The translations under genes and the position numbers were made by a program. From positions 1 to 9,370 of the forward strand of contig UQWE01000047.1 of assembly GCA_900544655.1 (NCBI GenBank): DNA of 9,370 nucleotides, written 5' to 3'. Origin of the DNA: an uncultured Coriobacteriaceae bacterium. Its GTDB lineage: Bacteria; Actinomycetota; Coriobacteriia; Coriobacteriales; Atopobiaceae. Of the stretch, positions 1 to 4,651 are shown one piece after another (within the stretch, counting starts at the first letter, position 1; every line of letters begins with the position of its first letter). Under the pieces are notes generated by a model that was not told the origin of the DNA, ran no database searches, and saw nothing but the letters and a program-made list of their open reading frames with translations.

Positions 1-26
1 GGCCCGTGGGTTATACCCTAAGAGCA

Positions 27-49
27 AACCACCCTTTTTAAGGGTGGTT
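27..49. terminator. Perfect 10-bp hairpin, possible terminator
   Basis: AACCACCCTT (27-36), a TTT loop, then AAGGGTGGTT (40-49) form a perfect stem. No T-run follows on the plus strand. On the minus strand the stem is followed by TTTGCTCTT, only weakly U-rich. It may be the tail of a gene outside the left edge, on either strand, or a structured RNA element. The terminator role is inference. Confidence 0.35.
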
Positions 50-306
50 CTGATTGTGTCTGAGTGAGTTGAAGCGTGCGAACCGAGCCCTCGCGAGTTG
101 AATCCTCATATCCAAAGCGCTTGCGCCAACGAGTGTCATGCCTTCTCCCGCGTCTCCTTGCCCGACAGGCAACCCTCCTGACGAGCGCGAGAACCCGGTC
201 CGTGTGGCCGCGGCTCGCGGTATGGTCCACGGGTGTGTCGCGGCGTTTGTCGATGGGTCGCTTTTCTCGTCTTGATGACCGCCTTTGAGAATCTGAGAAA
301 TTTCTC

Positions 307-336
307 TTGTGCTGGGCAACATTTTTAGGTTAGAAT
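307..336 (+). promoter_or_regulatory. Probable sigma-A type promoter of the tRNA-Ser genes
   Basis: A -10 hexamer TAGAAT (331-336) lies 16 bases before the first tRNA-Ser base, with a weak -35 TTGTGC (307-312) at an 18-base spacing. A start about 7 bases after the -10 would give a leader of roughly 10 nt, usual for a tRNA transcript. The palindrome GAGAAATTTCTC (295-306) abuts the -35. The -10 is convincing, the -35 less so. Confidence 0.5.
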
Positions 337-352
337 AGTCGCCGCGCTAAAT

Positions 353-443
353 GGAGAGTTGGCCGAGTGGTCGAAGGCGCACGATTGGAAATCGTGTAGG
401 CGTCTAAAGCGTCTCCGGGGTTCAAATCCCCGACTCTCCGCCA
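353..443 (+). tRNA. tRNA-Ser (anticodon GGA)
   Basis: A class II tRNA with a long variable arm. The acceptor stem GGAGAGT (353-359) pairs with ACTCTCC (433-439), followed by discriminator G440 and an encoded CCA (441-443). The anticodon stem CACGA/TCGTG encloses loop TTGGAAA with anticodon GGA at 387-389, reading UCC and UCU serine codons. The T arm has GGGGTTCAAATCCCC. The long variable arm and G discriminator are serine identity features. It is probably co-transcribed with the next tRNA-Ser 43 bases downstream. Confidence 0.97.
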
Positions 444-486
444 GAATCTTTCGCGGCGTCCTATGCGGGCGCCGCTCTCATATTCT

Positions 487-579
<93 letters not shown>

Positions 580-586
580 AAATGTA

Positions 587-620
587 GGGTCCGGTTCGCT
601 TGTGAGCCGGACCCTTTTTT
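587..620 (+). terminator. Intrinsic terminator of the tRNA-Ser operon
   Basis: GGGTCCGG (587-594) pairs with CCGGACCC (607-614). Three inner pairs, one a wobble, extend the stem to about 11 bp. A run of six T (615-620) follows directly. This is a strong rho-independent terminator. Confidence 0.92.
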
Positions 621-638
621 GTTTGTGCTGTGCCCGGT

Positions 639-644
639 TATACT
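639..644 (+). promoter_or_regulatory. Probable -10 element for the membrane protein gene
   Basis: TATACT (639-644) lies 31 bases before the ATG of the next gene and 18 bases after the preceding T-run. No good -35 is visible: the position for a 17-base spacing falls in the T-run itself (616-621, TTTTTG). An ATGCGCAT palindrome at 646-653 sits around the predicted start site. Seen: a -10-like hexamer. Inferred: promoter function. Confidence 0.45.
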
Positions 645-675
645 CATGCGCATAACACGTGCGTAGGAGGTAGCC

Positions 676-1992
676 ATGGCATACGTCGCAGATGGAAAGC
701 CACATTACATTTCGAGAAGCTGGGACATGCTCACGCGCGACAAGGGCTGGATTAAGGTCATCCTGTTGCTTGCTCTCGCGAGTTTCGTTCCGTTTGTGGG
801 GCTGATCGGTCTCGTGGGCTACGGCCTTGAGTGGGCGCGTCTCACGGCATGGGGCATTGACTCTTCGCCGAAGCAGCACGGCGTGCGCATTGGAGAGTGC
901 CTGGCGTCCGGCTGGCGTGCCCTCGTGGTGACTTTCGTGTGGATGTTTGTTTGGATGCTCGCGGTTGGCATCGTGAACTCCATTGCGGATGTCTTGCTCC
1001 CGGATGCCCTGGCGAGTTTGATTGGTTCCCTGCTTGTGCTTGCCCAGCTCTTCTACATCCTCGTGGTGTATGTCGCCGTGCTCCGTGCCGCGATCTACAC
1101 CAAGATTTCTGCTGGTCTCAACCCTTCTCGCGTCTTCGAGATGGTGAAGCGAGCGCCAGGTGACCTGTTCTTCTTCGTCCTCATTCCGATCGTCGGCGGA
1201 CTTATCGTCAGCGCTATCTTGATTTTCTTTATGCTGCTGGGAGGCGTCTCTGTCCTGCCCGAAATCATCAAGATGGCCCGAGCCGCCACGGGCAGCTTTG
1301 ATGACGCCATGTTTATCAGGCACCTTACCGCGATGCTTCGTGTCGTCATGCCTATTGCCGCGATTGCCGGATACCTGTCGTCCGTCGTGAATGCGGCGAC
1401 CTCGCTTCTCTCGTACAACGCGGTTGGCCTCTGGATGAGGCAGTTCGACGTTGCCCGCTGGGGTGGTCCGAGCGATCCCCTTCCGCAGGCCGCCTCTCTT
1501 CCCACGTCTACGGTTCCGCCGACCACGCCCGGTGCTGGCGGTGGTTACCCCGCCCAGCAGTCGCCTGTGACGTATGCGCCGCCTGCGAATCAGTCCTATC
1601 AGGCGCCCGCTGCGCAGCCGTATCAGCAGACGACGAGCCAGCCATACCAGGCGCCGGCGGCCCAAACGTATCAGGCGCCGGCGGGGCAGGCATGCCAGCA
1701 GACGACGGCTCCCGCGACCGTTCCTGTGCCATCGCCACAGGACCCCGAGGCATCAATGCCTGCCTCCGCCCAGATGGGAGCCGCTCCGGCTCAGGTTCCC
1801 ATGCCCACCCAGGCGCCGGCTCCCGCCGTCGCTTCGACGAACGTGACGCCTGCCCCGACCGCAGCGCCGGAGACGGAGGCTCAGCCGAGTGACGAGGTCA
1901 TCGTTCCCCTCGTGCGTCCAAGAGCCGAAGAAGGAACTGGGGGTTCGGAATCATCGCCTACGGATAACCCCACCAATCCCTCGCAGCAGTAG
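676..1992 (+). CDS. Multi-pass membrane protein, DUF4013-like, with Pro/Ala/Gln-rich tail
   Basis: A 438-residue protein starting at ATG 676 behind AGGAGG (665-670). The first 255 residues hold about five hydrophobic segments (roughly 28-52, 82-107, 112-140, 163-194 and 220-248) with short polar loops, and no cleavable signal peptide is evident. Layout and motifs such as FVPFVGLIGLVGYG near residue 37 resemble the DUF4013 membrane family, recognised by eye only. From about residue 262 the protein changes to a long low-complexity tail rich in Pro, Ala, Gln and Thr, with tandem YQAPAAQ- and QQTT-type units around residues 305-345 and a few acidic residues near the end. The tail is likely disordered and on one side of the membrane; it could be a spacer or interaction arm. 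The gene stands alone between two strong terminators. Function is unknown. Confidence 0.85.
   Translation: MAYVADGKPHYISRSWDMLTRDKGWIKVILLLALASFVPFVGLIGLVGYGLEWARLTAWGIDSSPKQHGVRIGECLASGWRALVVTFVWMFVWMLAVGIVNSIADVLLPDALASLIGSLLVLAQLFYILVVYVAVLRAAIYTKISAGLNPSRVFEMVKRAPGDLFFFVLIPIVGGLIVSAILIFFMLLGGVSVLPEIIKMARAATGSFDDAMFIRHLTAMLRVVMPIAAIAGYLSSVVNAATSLLSYNAVGLWMRQFDVARWGGPSDPLPQAASLPTSTVPPTTPGAGGGYPAQQSPVTYAPPANQSYQAPAAQPYQQTTSQPYQAPAAQTYQAPAGQACQQTTAPATVPVPSPQDPEASMPASAQMGAAPAQVPMPTQAPAPAVASTNVTPAPTAAPETEAQPSDEVIVPLVRPRAEEGTGGSESSPTDNPTNPSQQ
1597..1707 (+). repeat. Degenerate repeats coding YQAP and QQTT units
   Basis: TATCAGGCGCC occurs at 1597-1607 and 1669-1679, with a one-base variant at 1645-1655. 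CAGCAGACGACG occurs at 1624-1635 and 1696-1707. The copies stay in frame and encode the repetitive tail of the membrane protein, which suggests expansion by slippage or unequal recombination. Confidence 0.75.
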
Positions 1993-2014
1993 CTATTTCT
2001 AGAGCGTTTGGCCC

Positions 2015-2054
2015 AAGGCCCCCGGATGGATGAACCATTCGGGGGCCTTTCTTT
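2015..2054 (+). terminator. Intrinsic terminator after the membrane protein gene
   Basis: GGCCCCCGGATGG (2017-2029) pairs with CCATTCGGGGGCC (2035-2047), 13 bp with one G-T wobble and a 5-base loop, extended by flanking A-T pairs. TTTCTTT follows. It starts 22 bases after the TAG stop. Confidence 0.92.
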
Positions 2055-2296
2055 GTGGCGAACGGTATGTATTTGCCTTCGAGAGGTCCTCGAGAATATC
2101 TCGCGCTTTCGATTTCGACTTCTAGCTGCGGTGTCAGGTATCTGTCGGTTTGGATGCCTATATTTGTCAGGTTCGACCGCTAGCCTTGGGGCAAGAAAGG
2201 GGTCAGCGTGGGTCAAGTCAAAAGCTGGACAAGTGTGCGCTGTGTGCGGACAAACGGGCGTTTTGCGCCCGCACCTAACTGTAGGCGGCACAGACG
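2055..2296 (+). other. Intergenic stretch upstream of rpsF promoter, no gene seen
   Basis: No frame with a recognisable product lies between the previous terminator and the rpsF promoter. The only clear structure is a 6-bp hairpin CGGGCG-ttttg-CGCCCG at 2255-2271, with an alternative pairing of GTGCG (2244-2248) and CGCAC (2270-2274). It ends 26 bases before the rpsF extended -10 motif, so on the DNA it would lie near or above the -35 region. Confidence 0.5.
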
Positions 2297-2305
2297 TGGT
2301 ATGAT
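2297..2305 (+). promoter_or_regulatory. Extended -10 promoter of the rpsF operon
   Basis: TGGTATGAT (2297-2305) combines a TGn extension with the -10 hexamer TATGAT. No good -35 is visible at 16-18 bases upstream, which fits an extended -10 promoter. A start near 2312 gives a leader of about 68 nt before the rpsF ATG, enough for the structured leader described separately. Confidence 0.6.
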
Positions 2306-2309
2306 TCCC

Positions 2310-2356
2310 CACCGAACCTTTCCTGTCTCGGGCGCAAACCTTCACGACCCGAGGCC
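2310..2356 (+). promoter_or_regulatory. Structured rpsF leader, candidate S6:S18 autoregulatory element
   Basis: The predicted leader contains ACCGAA (2311-2316) followed by a stem CTCGGG (2327-2332) / CCCGAG (2348-2353) closing a 15-base loop. In several bacterial phyla rpsF leaders carry an RNA that binds the S6:S18 complex by mimicking its 16S rRNA site, with a conserved CCG element. The position and the ACCG-plus-hairpin content are suggestive. I could not fit the published consensus in full, so this is inference. Confidence 0.35.
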
Positions 2357-2379
2357 ACATGCCCAGAGGAGGTGACCAT

Positions 2380-2673
2380 ATGAAGGCTTATGAACTGCTG
2401 TTTTTTGTCGACCCGACGATCACTGATGAGACTCGCGCTGGTGTTATGAAGCGCATCGAAGTCGCCATCACCGAGAACGGCGGCGCCGTCGACAACGTCG
2501 ATAACTGGGGCAAGCGCAAGCTCGCCTACGAGATCGACAAGCTCACTGAGGGTGACTACACCCTCGTCAACTTCCACGCTGACCCCACGCAGATCGCCGA
2601 GCTCGATCGCGTTCTCCGCATCAATGATGCTGTGAAGCGCCACATGATCGTGCGTCGTCCCGAGAACGAGTAA
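2380..2673 (+). CDS. rpsF: 30S ribosomal protein S6
   Basis: A 97-residue protein, a normal length for S6, which binds the central domain of 16S rRNA in the small-subunit platform as a heterodimer with S18. The N-terminus MKAYELLFFVDPT and the central NWGKRKLAYEI followed by EGDYTLVNF are typical, as is the basic end with VKRHMIVRR. The start is ATG 2380, not the in-frame ATG at 2359, because AGGAGGTGA (2367-2375) is placed correctly only for 2380 and would lie inside the longer frame. It is the first gene of the rpsF-ssb-rpsR-rplI operon, with ssb about 50 bases downstream. Its S18 partner is two genes on, which suits coordinated synthesis of the pair. Confidence 0.97.
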   Translation: MKAYELLFFVDPTITDETRAGVMKRIEVAITENGGAVDNVDNWGKRKLAYEIDKLTEGDYTLVNFHADPTQIAELDRVLRINDAVKRHMIVRRPENE

Positions 2674-2724
2674 GTCAGTCATGGAAGCGGGCGTACAGTC
2701 CGCACGTGGAAGGTAGTGAGTATC

Positions 2725-3213
2725 GTGAGCATCAACCGAGTGAACATTACGGGCAACCTGACCAGGGATCCCGAGCTGCGCAGCACGCAGGGTGGCACGC
2801 AGGTGCTGCACCTGGGTGTGGCGGTCAACGATCGTCGTCGCAATCCGCAGACCGGCAACTGGGAGGACTACCCCAACTTCATCGACTGCGTGATGTTCGG
2901 CACCCGTGCCGAGGCGATCCAGCGCTACCTTACCAAGGGAACCAAGGTCGCCATCGAGGGTCGTCTGCGTTACAGCTCTTGGGAGCGTGACGGTCAGAAG
3001 CGTTCCAAGATCGAGGTCGTCATCGACGAGATCGAATTCATGAGCTCTCGTCAGGGTGGCAACGCCGGTGGTTACCAGCAGCAGGGTGGCTATGCCTCCC
3101 AAGCTCCGCAGGCTCCCTACCAGGCCCCGCAGGCTCCGCAGCCCGCGCCGGCCACCGTCCCCGTCGCTGCACCTCCCGCTGCGGATGTGTACGACGCGGA
3201 CATCCCGTTCTAG
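2725..3213 (+). CDS. ssb: Single-stranded DNA-binding protein SSB
   Basis: A 162-residue protein that coats single-stranded DNA during replication, repair and recombination, normally as a homotetramer of OB folds. The OB-fold domain spans about residues 1-108, with MSINRVNITGNLTRDPELR at the start, WEDYPNFIDCVMFG near 46-59 and SSWERDGQKRSKIEV near 74-88; the Trp and Phe residues there are typical DNA-stacking positions. A Gly/Gln then Pro/Ala/Gln-rich linker (about 109-154) leads to the acidic tip YDADIPF, the usual docking peptide for DNA-metabolism partners. I chose GTG 2725 because it yields the common MSINRVN start and lies 11 bases after GGAAGG (2708-2713). The in-frame GTG 2716 is only 2 bases from that site but cannot be excluded. 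It sits between rpsF and rpsR, the classical order. Confidence 0.96.
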   Translation: MSINRVNITGNLTRDPELRSTQGGTQVLHLGVAVNDRRRNPQTGNWEDYPNFIDCVMFGTRAEAIQRYLTKGTKVAIEGRLRYSSWERDGQKRSKIEVVIDEIEFMSSRQGGNAGGYQQQGGYASQAPQAPYQAPQAPQPAPATVPVAAPPAADVYDADIPF

Positions 3214-3318
3214 GCCACCCAGGCCGGGTATCGTCCCAGCACCAGGTGGCTGGCGTACCCGCATCGCGGGTCACGTCGCCGAGAGAACCGGCGTCCGGCC
3301 GCAAGCCGGCCGCACGCC
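3214..3318 (+). other. Structured ssb-rpsR spacer with several potential hairpins
   Basis: The 124-base gap between ssb and rpsR contains three successive inverted repeats: GCCACC (3214-3219) with GGTGGC (3245-3250); ACCCGC (3257-3262) with GCGGGT (3266-3271); and GGCG plus CCGGC (3290-3299) with GCCGG plus CGCC (3305-3318). None is followed by a T-run, so they are unlikely to be intrinsic terminators. They may guide mRNA processing, stability or S18 expression; the role is inference. Confidence 0.5.
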
Positions 3319-3337
3319 AACAGAAAGGTTTTGAGAC

Positions 3338-3604
3338 ATGGCTACTGAGTACCAGCGTCAGCCGCGTCGCAAGTACTGCCAGTTCTGCAAGGAGAACACT
3401 GAGTTCATCGACTACAAGGATACTCAGCTCCTTCGCAAGTACATGACCGACCGTGGCAAGATCAAGCCCCGTCGCGTCACTGGCGCCTGCACGCAGCACC
3501 AGCACGACATCGCCAACGCCATCAAGCGCGCTCGCGAGATGGCCCTTCTGCCGTACACCGTTTCCGTGGTGTCCAGCCGTGGTGGCCGCCGCGCCCGCAG
3601 CTAA
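3338..3604 (+). CDS. rpsR: 30S ribosomal protein S18, zinc-binding type
   Basis: An 88-residue protein, normal length for S18, the partner of S6 on the platform of the small subunit. It carries CQFC at residues 14-17 and CTQH at residues 51-54, giving the four potential zinc ligands (C14, C17, C51, H54) of the zinc-binding form; many bacteria have a form without them. The core EFIDYKDTQLLRKYMTDRGKI and the basic segment KPRRVTGACTQHQ are characteristic. ATG 3338 follows GAAAGG (3323-3328) by 9 bases. The gene lies in the rpsF operon after the structured spacer, and rplI begins 13 bases after its stop. A zinc-type S18 could link expression or turnover to zinc supply, but no zinc-responsive site is visible here. 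Confidence 0.97.
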   Translation: MATEYQRQPRRKYCQFCKENTEFIDYKDTQLLRKYMTDRGKIKPRRVTGACTQHQHDIANAIKRAREMALLPYTVSVVSSRGGRRARS

Positions 3605-3617
3605 GTAAGGAGTGTCC

Positions 3618-4157
3618 ATGAAAGTCATCCTTCTGGGTGAGCTCAAGGGCAAGGGCGGAGAGGGCGACGTCGTCGAGGTCGCCCAGGGGTTCGCTGAGAA
3701 CTACCTGTTCCCCAACCGCATGGCCCTGCCGGCCACCAAGGGCAACATGAAGCAGCTCGAGGAGCGTCGTCACAACATCGCCAAGCGCGAGGAGAAGCGC
3801 ATCGCCGATGCCGAGGCCCTGAAGGCCGCCCTCGACGGCAAGACCGTCCTCATCGACGCCAAGGTTGGCGATGAGGGCCAGCTCTTCGGGTCCGTCACCA
3901 ACGTGATGGTCGCCGACGCCGTCAAGAACGAGCTCGGTGTCGAGGTCGATCGCAAGCGCATCGAGCTCAATCGCGCCATCAAGACCTCCGGTCTGCACAC
4001 CGTCAAGGTGAGCCTGTACCGCGAGATCGCCGCTGAGCTTAACCTCCAGGTCGGCAAGCCGGCCGTCGAGGAGGCCGTCGAGGAGGCTCCCGAGGCTGAG
4101 GTCGTCGAGACTGAGGCTGTCGAGGAGAACCTCGAGGCCGCCGAGGCTGTCGAGTAG
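3618..4157 (+). CDS. rplI: 50S ribosomal protein L9 with acidic C-terminal tail
   Basis: A 179-residue L9, which binds 23S rRNA through its N-terminal domain and reaches out from the L1 side of the large subunit to help keep reading frame. The N-domain MKVILLGELKGKGGEGDVVE with GFAENYLFPNRMA (residues 24-36) is typical. A charged helix (about 41-74) links to the C-terminal domain (about 75-146). Bacterial L9 usually stops near residue 150; here an extra 29 residues (151-179) hold 13 Glu, no Lys or Arg, and repeated EEAV/EAVE units. The start is ATG 3618, 5 bases after AAGGAG (3607-3612); a GTG at 3612 overlaps the ribosome binding site and is less likely. It is the last gene of the rpsF operon and is followed by a hairpin cluster with a strong terminator. 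Confidence 0.97.
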   Translation: MKVILLGELKGKGGEGDVVEVAQGFAENYLFPNRMALPATKGNMKQLEERRHNIAKREEKRIADAEALKAALDGKTVLIDAKVGDEGQLFGSVTNVMVADAVKNELGVEVDRKRIELNRAIKTSGLHTVKVSLYREIAAELNLQVGKPAVEEAVEEAPEAEVVETEAVEENLEAAEAVE

Positions 4158-4205
4158 GCGAGCCTCCCGCGCACCTTGGGTGCGTTAACATGCCTTAGCA
4201 TGAGC

Positions 4206-4239
4206 AAGGACCCGCAGTTTCGGCTGCGGGTCCTTTTTT
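4206..4239 (+). terminator. Intrinsic terminator of the rpsF-ssb-rpsR-rplI operon
   Basis: GGACCCGCAG (4208-4217) and CTGCGGGTCC (4224-4233) form a perfect 10-bp stem with loop TTTCGG, flanked by A-T pairs and followed by six T (4234-4239). Two smaller hairpins precede it: CGCACC-ttg-GGTGCG (4170-4184) and CATGC-ctta-GCATG (4189-4202). Confidence 0.95.
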
Positions 4240-4597
4240 CGACAGTAAACGTGCAGGTATTCGTTCTGCTGTTGTGTTCGACGGGAACAATCAATTGCAA
4301 AACCCCAGTTGAGAGCGGTGTCACCTTCCAAATGGTGTTAATAAGATACAGGTATTTACCTGCGCAATTACACAAAACACGAGGAAGAAGGCCCAATTCC
4401 TGACTTCTTGTTCGTTTTCTGCCCGCAAAGCGAACACGTGTCCTGCAATGTTGATAACCTTTCGCCGAATCACGATAAATTTGTTGAAAAGTGTGAAAAC
4501 TCGCATTCGTAGGGGTAAACTCCGGAAGCTCTCAACAATGCCCTGTTCATAGACGGTATGGTGTAAAAATCATGCTGCAAGTATTGCGATCATGGGC
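4240..4597. other. AT-rich intergenic stretch before dnaB, no gene seen
   Basis: This gap is clearly poorer in G+C (hand count 105 of 240 over 4261-4500) than the genes around it. Short frames exist on both strands (for example 4321-4506 minus, 61 codons), but none has a supporting ribosome binding site or a recognisable product. Small inverted repeats are present: CAGGTA-tt-TACCTG (4349-4362), AAGAAG/CTTCTT (4385-4409) and ACACGTGT (4434-4441). TTGATA (4451-4456) with GATAAA (4474-4479) at a 17-base spacing is a possible distal promoter. TGTTGATAA (4449-4457) differs by one base from a DnaA box. Confidence 0.5.
4451..4479 (+). promoter_or_regulatory. Possible distal promoter upstream of dnaB
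   Basis: TTGATA (4451-4456) matches the -35 consensus at 4 of 6, and GATAAA (4474-4479) matches the -10 at 4 of 6, with 17 bases between them. If used, it would give a leader of about 165 bases before dnaB. AT-rich sequence yields such matches by chance. Confidence 0.3.
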
Positions 4598-4603
4598 TAA
4601 GAT
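4575..4603 (+). promoter_or_regulatory. Possible proximal dnaB promoter
   Basis: TAAGAT (4598-4603) resembles a -10 element (4 of 6) and lies 48 bases before the dnaB ATG. CTGCAA (4575-4580) is a weak -35 (3 of 6) at exactly 17 bases. Position suits dnaB; sequence match is modest. Confidence 0.35.
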
Positions 4604-4651
4604 GCACGGGCGCATCACTATGAACGTAACTTGAGATGACAGGGGAGGACC

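Larger units (their letters stand above)
1..352. other. Intergenic stretch upstream of the tRNA-Ser pair, no gene seen
   Basis: No open frame here shows a recognisable protein, a good ribosome binding site or the strong codon bias of the neighbouring genes. The short frames on both strands (for example 76-288 plus and 38-322 minus) give Arg/Ser-rich, low-information products. What can be seen is a perfect hairpin at 27-49, a 12-base palindrome GAGAAATTTCTC at 295-306, and the tRNA promoter at 307-336. I looked for SRP RNA, tmRNA and RNase P signatures and saw none. Confidence 0.55.

Noticed and set aside
50..300. Possible SRP RNA or tmRNA upstream of tRNA-Ser
   Set aside because: The conserved SRP loop motif and tmRNA end features were not seen in this stretch.
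2275..3264. Long minus-strand frame (329 codons) opposite rpsF and ssb
   Set aside because: It lies opposite two well-identified genes, and the product has the Leu/Val/Asp-rich look of an antisense translation. No supporting ribosome binding site is evident.
4176..4403. Plus-strand 75-codon frame after rplI
   Set aside because: It reads straight through the strong operon terminator and has no ribosome binding site.
4449..4457. Single DnaA-box-like site TGTTGATAA, suggesting a replication origin near dnaB
   Set aside because: Only one site, with a mismatch; no cluster of boxes and no dnaA/dnaN context. Not enough for an origin.
4321..4506. Minus-strand 61-codon frame with hydrophobic segments in the AT-rich gap
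   Set aside because: The only purine-rich upstream element (GGAG) is too far from the ATG, and the product resembles nothing I know. AT-rich DNA gives hydrophobic translations by chance.
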